64,000 bases of DNA, taken from positions 8,308,001-8,372,000 of the forward strand of contig NC_087092.1 of NCBI RefSeq assembly GCF_963855985.1, in the 5' to 3' direction. The DNA is from Ostrinia nubilalis (taxonomy: Eukaryota; Arthropoda; Insecta; Lepidoptera; Crambidae). This document shows, piece after piece, positions 13,201-36,475 of the stretch. Every line of letters begins with the position of its first letter. Position 1 is the first letter of the stretch. A program made the translations under genes and the position numbers. The notes beneath the pieces are model-generated. The model ran no database searches, had not been told where the DNA came from, and saw nothing but the letters and a program-made list of their open reading frames with translations.

Positions 13201-16200
13201 TGAATTTTCAGAAACAGATCAATTCCTACTACTTTAGTTCCGTCTCCAATATGGGAAAGGAAAAATCGAGAGACCTCTCCACTTAAGATCGTAGGTAGGT
13301 CCTTAATCACGCATTTATAGCCTATACTTACCCAACACATCGTAGGCAACGACTTTGTGACAACTTAATTAAGTAGGTACCTACCTACTTTAAAAAAGTT
13401 TTTATGGATCAGTTTTTCAGAAACCCATATGATAACTAATTGTAATCTCACCTACCCAATTTATTGTTGATCAAATTTATTATTCGCAAATAAGCTGAAT
13501 GTTATCTTTGCGTACATTGTCATTACATTAATCATTAGTTAAGTGACGTCATTATTAAAAGGTGTACCTAGTACCTGGACAAAGAATTTGAAGTACCGAG
13601 CAGTGTCATAATATAATCTTTTTATTACTATTGTTATTATTCTACTTAGTATTTCATCCTATTTAATTGTTAACTTAAAACACACTATAGGTACGATACG
13701 ATTAACGTGTTTAGATTAAAAGTGATAGGTATACAAACCGCTTCTGACTTGCGATGTCTTGCTTTGCTGGGAGGGTCGCGGCACTGTATGCCGTTTTAGT
13801 CTCAATTCATCTAGATCACCCAGTAGTTCTGTGAAAGGCCTGGAAGAGAAACACTAATGCTTTACTTAGTTTGGGACTAGACTAGATGATGAGTAAAAAT
13901 GTTGCATCAAAATTGACTTGTGCAACAGATGAATGTCGGAACGTGAAGTTGGACTGATCTACTTGCCATTCAATGCCATGTATTGCACTGAACCGTGGCA
14001 CAACAGTCCTACGTATCGTAACGTATCTAGAAAGATCAGAACTTACCCTCGTTCAAGGGTGAGGCATTCAACTCCGGGCGGCTGCGCCGTGACGGTGGCC
14101 AGCCGCCGGTCCTCGTGTAGCAACGCTTGCTCGCCGAAATAGTCTCCTCGCCGCAGCGTGCCCACGCGGTTCTCTCCCGCGTCGCCCTCTCGCTTCGTCA
14201 CCACTACGGTACCACCACGGATGATGTAAAACTTGTCCCCACGATCCCCTTGTCGCACAACAGCCGTACCAGCTGAGAAGAACTCCTATAATAACAAAAC
14301 CAACGATTTGGTCACAGAACTATTACCACCTCTCGTTCCTACCCCTACAACTCCTGTATAGCCAGGATCTGCAGCTTGACAGCCTATAAAAACCCAACCT
14401 ATGAAGGTCAACCAGTAGGTCACTCGACTGTCATAATTAAAATACATAACTCAAGTCAACGCTGTTTAACCCATTTACCCAATTCGATAATTTACATACC
14501 CTCTTCAAGAACCCGGATATCTTAGTGAGTTCAATGGGGTGGATGCCCTGCAGCAAGGGCACTGACGCGAGGAATCGCACGTTATCTTCTTGCTCCTGAC
14601 GCCCGCTGCGCACCATGATCTTCTGGAACACTCGCCTCTCCAGCGTCCATACTTTCGCTTCTGTTATACCTGAACGATGTAAACACAGTGGTGATTTAGA
14701 TGGAAAGCAATAATCTCTTTTATTGCGGATTACTTAAATGATTAATTCAACTGCGATAGAAATGGCGATTACCCACTTTTATGGGATCAATCAGTTTGCT
14801 TGAAGTTCGTCACAAAAGAAAAATAGGTATATAGGGTGGATACGATAAGTGATCTTACTCGAACTACACAAAATATTATCGAAATACTCGTTACTGATTC
14901 TGAAAGTGCTTCACAAGCTCTATCAAACGGTATAAATAATACTTAGTTTTCAGAATAAACTGGATCTATCTGAAAATCCACTTACAGCGTATAGATGCGA
15001 ATCGTTTGGCTTTGTATAAAATTGCTAATTCGCCAAACGCTTCACCGGCTCCGAAGGCGCCGACCACTTGACCTCCTTTCAAGACTTCGAACTGTCCATG
15101 TGCTGAAACGTACAGGTGGCTGCCACTCTCCCCTTCCCGGATAATGAGGCTGCCTGCTGGACAGTCCTGCGAGCTCATGGCTTCCACAACGGCTTTCAGT
15201 CTTTCTTCGTCCATCAAATTCCTCAAGAAATCATTAGCCATAACGGCTTTACTGATTTGTGCAGCAGATCTATAAATATTCAAAGTAGTTTAAATAAGGT
15301 AACCTCATTTTCCCGTAGAAGTAACCTCTTGCCTATTAAGTAGCTGTAGCTGAATAATAAGTATCCAACTGTTTGTTATATCAAATTGGTAGGTTGGCAG
15401 AAAGACTGTGTGACAGTGTTTTGTTTGTCTAAACTCTAAAGGAAACTTACCTTTGATCTTTTTCAAATTTATCATACTGTAGATCCGAGGCGTCGACGGT
15501 CACCGGGGGTGCAATAACTGCTCTTCTTTTGCGCTCTTGTTTATTAGGGTCAATTCGGACTAAGTCCGCAATAGTCTTACGACCTGCGCTACTTTTTCGG
15601 TCATCCACTACGCCGCTATCTGCATCCATGTGACTGGATCTGGATTCTCTGCTCTGCTGGCTCACAGCACTGGTCTTTTTGATGTCTTCAATAACGGACA
15701 GGTCAACAGCAGACAAGCTACTGATCTTGTTCGGCGCTGGAGAGTATCCATTTGTAATTTCTCCATTGCTCCTTGGTGAAAACTCTCCTAACGCCTCGGG
15801 AAATATCTGAAATGTATTGGTATAATTCATATTTCACATTAAAAAGTAAATTAGTACCTATCGTACGTAAAAGTCCTATAATAAAGATGCCTCATTTATG
15901 CCTAAAAACATTTTCAATATGAGTAGGTTCGAGTAACAAAGGTCATTCTTAAAGAGAAATAAATTAACATAAAGTTACATTAGGTAGGTACTTCAATTGA
16001 GATCTAATTTTTCAAAGCTATGACGTGAGATTAAAAAAGCAAAATTATTTTGTTTCATATTACTGTTATCTTTGCAGTGATTTAACCCACTATCACAATA
16101 CTTAATTTTTATCTTAATTCCTACTTTTATGTAGCCTATCTACAATACATTGATTATTGTTTCTTAAATTGCTTTTTGTTTCCGCTGGATTTTAAATGAA

Positions 16201-17244
16201 AGTGGTAGGTATCACTGCCTGCTTCATGTTTTTACTATTTTATACACCTACCTTCTAAATATTTATTGAATGACAGTGTAACTACATCCTTAATTACATT
16301 ATACCTAGCAGTTAACTTTTTGAAGGCAAAGGACAGATACATTTTCTGAACGGTATGATTCAGTTTTTACCTGCTTACGTTAAAGCGAAGGTCAAAGTGA
16401 TAGCTCTACCGTCTAAGACTGTAGGAAAGCGGCGTTTTCAGCATAGGTACGTTTATTTTAGATTTAATTCGGCACTTAATATACAAATAGGTAAGTAGGT
16501 ACTAGATTAACTAGAATATTATGCCAAGGCAATTTTGATATATGAAGGTCGGCGAGGGACATTCCCGATGCCTAATCTCTACGGCGATAATAAGCATTAA
16601 AATTATAATGAAAGAGCATAATAAGTTAATGCTCTTTCATTTCTCTACAATTATGGATATAAAGGGACTGTGTTTCTTCTGCCACTTCTTCCACCTGTCC
16701 ATCAGTTGTTCTTCCGAAGTGGTGGTAAGTCACGATATATTTATTATTTGGAACTTGTTTAACTTTCCCTGAAAAAGGCCTGTGTACTAATAAAGAATTT
16801 AGGTAGATATCTGCCTAGTCTAGCTGATTTTAACCATTGTTATACAACTGACGTTTTTGTTTACCTAATAGGACTTTTGGATTAAAGTAATGTTCACCCT
16901 GATCCCCATAATTTTAGACATAACGCATCTTTTTAAATCATCAAACCCTACCTATATTAAATAGGTACTTCCAAGTCATGTTACATTTGCAAAGTAGCTA
17001 TCTAAATCAGTGTAATTTCATTCTATGCGTTATAACTGCAATCAGTTAACACCTATTGTTTGCAGATAAGGAGACGCAGCATTAGGTGGTCAAATGTAAA
17101 TAATTATAGGGTACACAACAGATTATAGCCAATACTTACTGCGATTGTCTCGCGTCGTGTGGGACGAGCAGGATGCGTGCGTTGCACTTTGTTTAGAGAA
17201 AATCCACCTTTGGATGACCACCGGAACGGAGGACACAGCACCAT
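1046..17244 (-). CDS. cGMP-dependent protein kinase (PKG), CG4839-like, 11 coding exons
   Basis: Ser/Thr kinase activated by cyclic nucleotide, expected in the cytosol. Join on the minus strand: 17244-17140, 15806-15451, 15269-14986, 14669-14500, 14285-14047, 13839-13739, 8076-7860, 3006-2775, 2690-2592, 2439-2183, 1205-1046; 2220 nt, 739 residues, every junction GT-AG and in phase. Seen: [10 protein letters not shown] at 127-136 where PKGs carry the pseudosubstrate; CNBD-A with [15 protein letters not shown] (232-246); CNBD-B with [15 protein letters not shown] (355-369); kinase glycine loop GVGGFG (435-440), Lys458, Glu477, FRD (550-552), DFG (570-572), [10 protein letters not shown] (583-592), APE (594-596), and terminal SGWDIDF. 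No leucine zipper is evident at the N-terminus. Motifs such as [13 protein letters not shown] and [11 protein letters not shown] recall Drosophila CG4839 more than foraging or Pkg21D (memory, not a search). Odd: Ala587 replaces the usual Cys of TWTFCGTPEY, and there is a Gln5 run at 467-471. Confidence 0.93.
1206..2182 (-). other. PKG last intron
   Basis: 977-base AT-rich intron, GTAAGT to TTTCCAG on the minus strand. It contains short AGTAGGTA-type runs typical of moth introns. I see no gene or clear mobile element in it. Confidence 0.7.
2183..2439 (-). CDS. PKG coding exon 10: kinase C-lobe
   Basis: Residues 602-686. [30 protein letters not shown] and [17 protein letters not shown] follow the C-lobe order of AGC kinases. 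Acceptor AATTTAAAG, donor CAGAA|GTAAGT. Confidence 0.95.
2592..2690 (-). CDS. PKG coding exon 9: DFG and activation loop
   Basis: A 99-nt, phase-0 exon coding 33 residues: [14 protein letters not shown], then [14 protein letters not shown] and IVLNK. Thr585 is the expected activation-loop phosphorylation site. Ala587 replaces the near-invariant AGC-kinase Cys. Acceptor TTTTAG, donor AATAAG|GTCAGT. Confidence 0.95.
2775..3006 (-). CDS. PKG coding exon 8: kinase catalytic loop
   Basis: Residues 492-568. [17 protein letters not shown] leads into LGGDLWTIL and the catalytic loop [13 protein letters not shown], where Asp552 is the catalytic base. PKGs usually have YRD here. Acceptor GTCAACAG, donor AAATTG|GTAGGT. 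The intron falls just before VDFG. Confidence 0.95.
3840..4500. mobile_element. decayed fold-back retroelement fragment
   Basis: A GC-rich block sharply unlike the surrounding AT-rich intron. Opposite-strand frames on its two sides encode the same peptide start: [20 protein letters not shown] leftward (about 4244-3966) and [20 protein letters not shown] rightward (about 4195 on). Two copies of one coding sequence thus meet head to head at a perfect palindrome (4184-4255), then diverge. The product looks like a low-complexity ORF1/gag-type protein of a retrotransposon, which is inference. Frames are broken on both sides. Confidence 0.55.
4184..4255. repeat. perfect 35-bp palindrome with 2-bp centre
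   Basis: Left arm 4184-4218 and right arm 4221-4255 are exact reverse complements around the two bases GA. It is the junction of the inverted retroelement copies. Confidence 0.92.
4803..5405 (-). pseudogene. non-LTR retrotransposon ORF2 fragment (endonuclease-RT linker)
   Basis: A 200-codon open frame on the minus strand. [20 protein letters not shown], then [38 protein letters not shown] and [11 protein letters not shown] follow the order seen between the endonuclease and reverse-transcriptase domains of R1/Jockey-type LINEs: a helix of the endonuclease end, the WWxxEL block, the GxxY step and the LFP motif. No RT palm motif follows and the endonuclease is absent, so it is a truncated relic. 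The frame just downstream (toward 4500) is degenerate. GC content is far above the host intron. Confidence 0.6.
6260..7070. repeat. interspersed CCACGAAGGTGA-motif repeat
   Basis: The motif CACCTTCGTGG or its complement occurs at about 6267, 6281, 6302, 6319, 6903 and 7049, in both orientations. The outermost copies (TTCGTCACCTTCGTGGC near 6262 and GCCACGAAGGTGACGA near 7048) are inverted, suggesting terminal repeats of a decayed element. A TCTG/TATG-rich tract lies inside (6465-6520). The family is not recognised. Confidence 0.5.
7860..8076 (-). CDS. PKG coding exon 7: kinase N-lobe
   Basis: Residues 419-491. Contains the glycine-rich loop, ATP-anchoring Lys458 in FALKCLKK, and helix-C Glu477 in NEKHIMM. 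A pure CAG run gives five Gln (467-471) before EHAYNEK, where relatives have a mixed TRQQEH. Acceptor CCCCTCAG, donor TGCAA|GTGAGC. A MITE begins 83 bases upstream of the acceptor. Confidence 0.93.
8160..8878. mobile_element. 719-bp MITE with long terminal inverted repeats
   Basis: Left end TATAGCCTGACCAGGAACAT (8160 on) and right end ATGTTCCTGGTCAGGCTATA (to 8878) are inverted copies of about 31 bp continuing into AAAAACCCT. No coding capacity. The ends begin and stop with TA, so a TA target duplication as in Tc1/mariner-type elements is possible, which is inference. It lies inside the PKG intron, 83 bases upstream of a kinase-exon acceptor. Confidence 0.82.
9978..11386 (+). mobile_element. 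decayed Helitron with helicase relic
   Basis: Begins TCTATACTAATAAAAGAGG after an A and ends GCGGGCAAAAAGCTAG before a T. This fits Helitron rules: 5' TC, 3' CTRR, insertion between A and T. Inside, on the same strand at about 10835-10912, an open stretch reads [11 protein letters not shown] then [10 protein letters not shown], the segment that precedes the last helicase motifs in Helitron Rep/Hel proteins. The rest of the protein is gone. GC-rich 3' hairpin sequence just before CTAG is degenerate. Confidence 0.6.
11395..11829 (-). mobile_element. non-autonomous Helitron-like repeat, minus orientation
   Basis: Read on the minus strand it starts TCTTACTAATATTATAAATA and continues CGAAAG, with the body GTAACAAACACCCAGACATC in complement, and ends at GGTGAAGCCGCGGGCAATA. 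This is the same family as the copies at 47999-48255 and 61048-61421. It sits tail to tail with the Helitron ending at 11386. The CTAG end is eroded, and the middle (11485-11740) is diverged or interrupted. Confidence 0.55.
13739..13839 (-). CDS. PKG coding exon 6: CNBD to kinase linker
   Basis: A 101-nt exon encoding [16 protein letters not shown] and a Ser/Gln-rich hinge ([17 protein letters not shown]). It enters with one base used by the previous exon's codon and leaves with one base, joining cleanly to the kinase exon 5.6 kb away. Acceptor TTCTCTTCCAG, donor AAGCG|GTTTGT (weak). Confidence 0.88.
14047..14285 (-). CDS. PKG coding exon 5: cyclic nucleotide-binding domain B
   Basis: Residues 306-384. 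It has [17 protein letters not shown] and the cassette [15 protein letters not shown], with Glu357, Arg366 and Thr369 in the positions that bind cGMP. It ends [11 protein letters not shown]. Acceptor ATTATAG, donor GAGG|GTAAGT. Confidence 0.93.
14500..14669 (-). CDS. PKG coding exon 4: CNBD-A/B connector
   Basis: Residues 249-305, with [16 protein letters not shown] matching the conserved WxxxRxxFQxIM helix that links the two cyclic-nucleotide sites. Acceptor TTCAG|GTATAAC, donor AAGAGG|GTATGT. Confidence 0.92.
14986..15269 (-). CDS. PKG coding exon 3: cyclic nucleotide-binding domain A
   Basis: Residues 154-248. It carries [13 protein letters not shown] and the phosphate-binding cassette [15 protein letters not shown]; Glu234 and Arg243 are the residues that contact cyclic phosphate in this family. 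Ser246 sits where cGMP-selective sites have Thr or Ser. The donor is CGCT|GTAAGT. Confidence 0.93.
15451..15806 (-). CDS. PKG coding exon 2: linker and pseudosubstrate region
   Basis: Residues 36-153. The acceptor is CATTTCAG and the donor CAAAG|GTAAGT. The exon is Ser-rich and ends with [10 protein letters not shown] followed by [13 protein letters not shown], which lines up with the autoinhibitory RAQGISAEP and YDKDERS stretch before CNBD-A in other PKGs (alignment from memory). Ala at the phosphoacceptor position fits a pseudosubstrate. An in-frame ATG upstream of the acceptor (15830) could in principle start a shorter form. Confidence 0.85.
15807..17139 (-). other. PKG first coding intron
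   Basis: 1.3-kb AT-rich intron. The only structure I note is a hairpin at 16608-16641, arms AATGAAAGAGCAT and its complement. No gene is seen. Confidence 0.7.
17140..17244 (-). CDS. PKG coding exon 1 (start codon)
   Basis: ATG at 17244-17242 begins [17 protein letters not shown] and runs 35 codons to a strong donor, GCA|GTAAGT. It joins in phase 0 to the exon at 15806. The composition is basic and Ser/Pro-rich without a visible domain. The start is the first ATG of the open frame joined to the next exon. An alternative promoter with a different first exon is possible, as PKG genes often have several. Confidence 0.7.
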
Positions 17245-17640
17245 ATTGATGTTCTGATCTATCACCGGCACAGAAAATATCACATTGTTTTTTTTCTAAT
17301 TATGGGAATAGAGAGCTAGGCAGCGCTCGCGCATCGGGCTTCGACTGCGTGATTGGAAAAACGGCACTCGTTATCACTCCGCCAGATTATCTTGCCATTC
17401 CGATTGTTTTAATTATTTCACACTAAGGAGTGATTACTATTTATTATCAAGGAACCTTGCAATCTTATCAACATTAATAATATTATCACGCTCCCCCAAT
17501 CAACGCTCTCCGGCATTGGCAGTTTTCCTTCGTTTACCGCGGCGGATTATAATGTAGAGTCGTGTCGAATCGTTCGCCGCGTTCGTGCCTCAGTGATAAT
17601 CGCCGTTCGAAAAATAATAAAGTCCTCGACGTCATTCTTT
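17245..17640 (-). promoter_or_regulatory. presumed PKG 5' UTR and promoter region
   Basis: The interval between the PKG start codon and the presumed Rbfox1 3' end, both genes on the minus strand. It is richer in CG dinucleotides than the flanking DNA (for example around 17310-17345 and 17535-17600). No TATA box or initiator could be assigned with confidence, so its role is inferred from position alone. Confidence 0.3.
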
Positions 17641-17769
17641 CGTGTCACCAATGATAACGATCAAATTGTTTATTCGATTTCCATTACTGATTAATTTGAT
17701 TCTTTGGAGAGATAGGAAGGTGCGATGATGGTGTGATGTCCAAATAAAAAACAAACATTCATACTATAA

Positions 17770-17775
17770 TTTATT
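17770..17775 (-). terminator. candidate poly(A) signal AATAAA
   Basis: AATAAA on the minus strand with a T-rich element 15-30 bases downstream, about 530 bases before the PKG start codon. Its assignment to Rbfox1 is positional. Confidence 0.4.
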
Positions 17776-20700
17776 AATAACGTAAATGAGTACACAATGC
17801 CAAAGGCTTTAAATGATTCACTTCATTCAATATTTCTCATTTTGAAAAAAATATATTTACAATAAAGAGAAAATCAGCTTTGCAATTTATTAAAAATTGC
17901 CACACTAAAAAGGAAATTCTATTCATTATTAACTTTATCACAAATGGTACGAGGGGAGCTCGCTGTGCACTTGGCTCGAAAACGTTCGTTCTAAAACTGC
18001 ACTTCCTCATCGGGACCGACGTGCAACAATAAAATGTGCATTGAATCTATAAACTGTGCCAAACGGAAGACATTCATTATGTAACAAATCTATTGTAGTT
18101 CACATTAAATTTCAAAAACATTTAGTTTTAACATTACGTACAACATACATTTATGGAAATTGAGCACTGTATTAGTATCCAAATACTGGTCGAGTGGAGG
18201 GCCCGCCCTCGGCGTAGCGCATACTCCGGCGACCGGCGGCGGCGCGCGGTCCGGCGGCGGCGGCGGCGGCCGCGGAGGTGCCAGCGTGCCGCGACGCAAC
18301 GTACGACCATCAGTAATTTACCATTATTAAAATAAACTACTCCCAACCATTCTATAACGTTTCTCTAAATTGTGTAGCTGGCAGAGCTCTATGATACCGA
18401 TAAAAGTATGCGCTACGTCTACCTATGTTCCCACGTTTAGTATTACAGATAACAATATTTGTCTTAAATTCGTAGATGCGCCTACCGTGAATGTCTCTAT
18501 CGTGCACTACGAGCGCGAGGCGCGTCTACGACTTTAACGTTACGCACTCGGATACATAGGCATAAAATTTAACCCTGCTAATATCTGAGTACGCTACTAC
18601 ACTAACTGAACAGCGTCGACGAGTGCAATTGACGAACAAGTGATACTTATTAACTCTGGCTACTTTAACAATATGAACCCGAGGGTAAAAATTATATGCA
18701 CAACATGCGGTAGAGAGTCCACCGATAACATTATTTACAGTTGGCGGCTCCGCCGGCGCTCGGGGCCGCGCTAGCGCCTTCGCTGGCGGTTGCGCTGGCC
18801 AGACAAGCAGAGCGATGGATACCGTTCAACTGGTATTTGTTGAGAGCTAGCAATGATCCGGTTCCCATGACTCATCTCGCCTTAACCAGCGAGTCGCCAT
18901 GACGTGACGTTGTGTGATGTGCCGCGCGGGGCTAGCGCGGGGCAGCGCTCGGCGCCAAGCGATCATCGACATTCGCTAACAACACTACTGATATGACTTA
19001 TTATGCACAATATTTTAACAATTCATTTTAGATCTAATGATTACAATATCGAAGCCGTCGATCGTATAATTTGTGCACAGCATAAAGAAACGAGAATAGT
19101 ATGAAATTTTAATTTAACATCTCATAAAAACCGAGAAACAAATCGCGTTACAAAATACATATTATCCTTAATTTAATGATTATTATATTTATAATACATT
19201 GTTCTTGATGATTTTTTTTTAATCTTATCGTAGCACACTAACCATTTTGTCAGATATGTCATTTAAATTCAAATTTTTCTCCAAGTGAAAATTTGGCTTA
19301 GATTTAAAAGTCTTGCATAAAACGAGAAATTGAGTTAGTTTTTTGAGATTTATTATCGTAATCACCTTGAAATGGCTAAAATGGTTTAACATAATAAAAA
19401 AATGATTATTATCATAGCACTAGCAATCAAGTTTGCGGCGAGTTTAAGACGCAGGGTACGGTTAGCTCTTAAAACAAATAATCGAATTACAATCACTTAA
19501 TGATTCCATTGTGGCCGCTAGTCTAAAACACGCTTAGCTTACTTGTGCAAACTTATTCGACAATCATTACTAATGTAAGTATTTGTGACATCAGTTACCA
19601 CCAGAAAAATATTAATAAAACTAATACATAAAATCATCAATAGAATCACATGTACTTTTAAATGTACTTAGATACAAAACTTGCATTTAAAAAACTTAAA
19701 CAGATCACTTAAAAAACTATAGGTTTCTTAAAATTACACATTCACGCATGAGTATTCAGCAGTAAAGCACAAAATGTTGATCGAAGCTGCAACTTGACTG
19801 GCTACAGTTACGTCTAAATAAGGTAATAACTACAACTTACACAATACAAAGCCAGTGGCACTAAAAATGAGTGAAGCTGTATAACTTCAGCGTACAGAAA
19901 AAAATATGACACGAAGATCTTAACAAATAAGATACTAATAAAAGAAAGAGCATACGTTTAAATCAAGATCAGATATACGGAACTTATTCCGTAAATATCA
20001 CATGAATTCTTTACGAATAAGCACCTTTACTATGTAGTTTGTGCGTAAAGACTAGAATATCTGCAAGACCAAAAATGTCATGGGACTGCTACTTGAGGCG
20101 GCGGGCGCGGCGCCCGCGCACGTGCGAGTTAAAGCTAAAACCGCGGGCACTCGCGCGGGTCACTTCGGAGGCCTCAATATGCCTTCACTTGTTACTTGAT
20201 ATGTTAGTAGCGTTCGTGTGCCTGTTTCCTATCTTGAACTAACTGAAGACTTTTAAAAATAAAAGTGCCACACTCTCATTCCAAGGATACACTCTCTACA
20301 AATGAACTACATATTGAACGACACATCCGTAACAGCAAATAAACTTTATCAGATCTAAAATCATTTTGTTCGATAAAGATACGACGACTACTCTAGATGG
20401 CAAACAGATATGTCCATAGAGAAAATTACTTAGTAAACTACAGTAATATAACTTAAGAATATTAATTGTTCGTTCCGAATCATCTATGTGACTCATAGAT
20501 TTTTAAAGTTTTTCTATTTGAAAGACTATGAAATCTACTGAGAAGTGGTTAGTGACATGCAAACGCTCCGGATACGTACGAATCGATGGGTTTTGTGCTT
20601 TGGTATAAACGTTGAGCGAATTCAATGTTACAATACTTTACAACACTAATGCAAATGTTATTATAGATCTAAACATTACGACGTCTAAAGGGTTGGACCC

Positions 20701-20968
20701 GTACGCGTGTTTGTTCCGTAAAACGAAAATACATCGGTTAAAAAGTATTAAAATAGCACTGTAAAATTACACTGTTGGGAAAACAACAAAAACAAAAGTA
20801 CAAGGAGAAATCTCAATGATATGTGAGAACTCGAGGGAGTTCCCTTCTCTCTTACATCTACGTCTAAAGCGTTACGCCTACTTTTCAGTAAAATATTAAT
20901 AATTATTAACTAGCGCTTTCGATTTACAGGTAATAGGTTCAACTGAAAAGTAAACATCTTGAGATTAC
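17770..20968 (-). other. Rbfox1: presumed long Rbfox1 3' UTR
   Basis: About 3.2 kb between the candidate last exon and the PKG promoter with no plausible gene. On the minus strand an AATAAA occurs at 17775-17770, followed by the T-rich ATGTTTGTTTTTTATTTGG, a good poly(A) site. GC-rich islands at 18190-18300, 18730-18960 and 20090-20165 interrupt AT-rich DNA; their frames are closed by stops or lack acceptors. Long 3' UTRs are common for Rbfox genes. Confidence 0.45.
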
Positions 20969-34987
<14,019 letters not shown>

Positions 34988-36379
34988 CTGAAAATAACAT
35001 ACAACCATACATCAGAACAGATATCACAAACGAAATAATTAAATGTGTCAATTAAACAATAGGAATTCAGGACAGGCGCGTCTCAGGGGCGACGACTAGT
35101 TTTATGGCTAATTCTGTCGCGATAAATACGTCCGATTATATATTTGACGTTACTGGGCTGCGAATCGAAATATTGACGCGGAGTGCTTGTGCCAAAACAC
35201 GAACCGTACCGTCTCGCACGATACCTACCGCAATCGCATAGGTTAAGTTGAATACAGTATTTTCAATGGAGTTAGTTTGCCAGCTTAGTTTACTCAGATC
35301 TCATGCCAAATAGGGTTTAACTTGAATTACTAAGCATTTTGTGACCGAATCCGTTTCGGAGAATTTCGAATTATTCGTGTATTTGAGAATATAGAAAACC
35401 GTTTTTGGATATTTTATTAAAATATACCTACATAACTGTCGTTTATTAAACTCGCACGCTCGATTTTATTTTACGCCCGATATATCCACCGGGAACAAAA
35501 TTAAAATTGCGAATAAATTCTAACACTCTCCCCCATGGTTCGTTGGCCGGTGTGCCGCATGATTTTGGCAATTTCCACCCTTTCTCGTCTCTAACCTATC
35601 ATATAATGTACGTATGTACCTACATAAGTACCCAACACGCCCGAAATATGAATTTCGTACAGTTGATACAGTAATAAAAAGTACAGTTAATGTCGCCAGT
35701 CATTGAGTGAATTAGACCCGACTAGTGCACAGCGGAGCTCCGGAAACGAGAAAATTAGGAAGTGGTTATTGGTCGCAATTGCGTCAACTACAGCCGTCTG
35801 CTTGGCTTGAGAGCGGACGTAATAAAATCTGCTCCATAAAAATATATACCGTACTATTATCACCGAAGGACTACTTATTATGACCAGCAATAACTTTTCA
35901 AATTACCTCTTTATCAATAAATAATTGATATTAAATCAAATATTGTACACAATTGGGCTTTACTCAATAAATGAAGTCAATAGACGAGAAACGGTCAAAT
36001 ACAACTTTCCCTATGGGATCAACAACGGCCAACTCGAGAAATAAAATTGCTTCCCTACAAATTATAACGACTAATCTAACAAGCGAAAACTTTTGCTGTC
36101 GCTCCCTCAGGAAATTTGTCTGATTTTAGACTCGCAACTAGAAACGCGTTCAATTTCCAGTTTGAGTATTTCATGCAATAAAAGTAAAAATCATACTATT
36201 CATAATCAGTGTAATGTAAAACGTGTAAAACACTTTCTATTAATGGGAAAATCTTAAGTTGTTGTATTAATGGGAAATTGTAAATTGTGGATGTCGACAA
36301 CTTGACATTGTCAACCAGAAATAATATCATCAACTGCAGAACAGAGACAACGATCTTGTTTGTTTACAATAGCTTACCA

Positions 36380-36475
36380 AGCGATAGTGGGATTAGATCG
36401 GCCACGGGCGGTCAGCGAGCCCGGGCGGCCAAGATTATGTGCGCGCCCGCCCATTCAGTTTTCACAAGGCGTTAG
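36380..36475. promoter_or_regulatory. GC-rich island, candidate intronic regulatory element
   Basis: GATCGGCCACGGGCGGTCAG and following GC-rich bases stand out from AT-rich surroundings, with no TE ends and no exon-like splice sites. Function is inferred from composition only. Similar islands: 37165-37215, 38860-38990, 41050-41170, 42240-42345, 49770-49845, 54390-54560 and 55440-55610. Confidence 0.25.

Larger units (their letters stand above)
8077..13738 (-). other. PKG intron 6
   Basis: 5.7-kb intron between the hinge exon and the kinase N-lobe exon. It contains the MITE at 8160-8878 and Helitron material at 9978-11829. The stretches 8880-9970 and 11830-13730 are AT-rich single-copy-looking DNA; I see no gene in them. 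Confidence 0.75.

Noticed and set aside
18105..18346. Arg/Pro/Ala-rich frames in a CGG-repeat block near the Rbfox1 3' end
   Set aside because: All three frames lack an acceptor after the last upstream stop, so it is treated as 3' UTR.
20090..20165. GC-rich open stretch ending TAG, considered as the last Rbfox1 exon
   Set aside because: Only purine-rich, weak acceptors precede it and the peptide is unrelated to Rbfox1.
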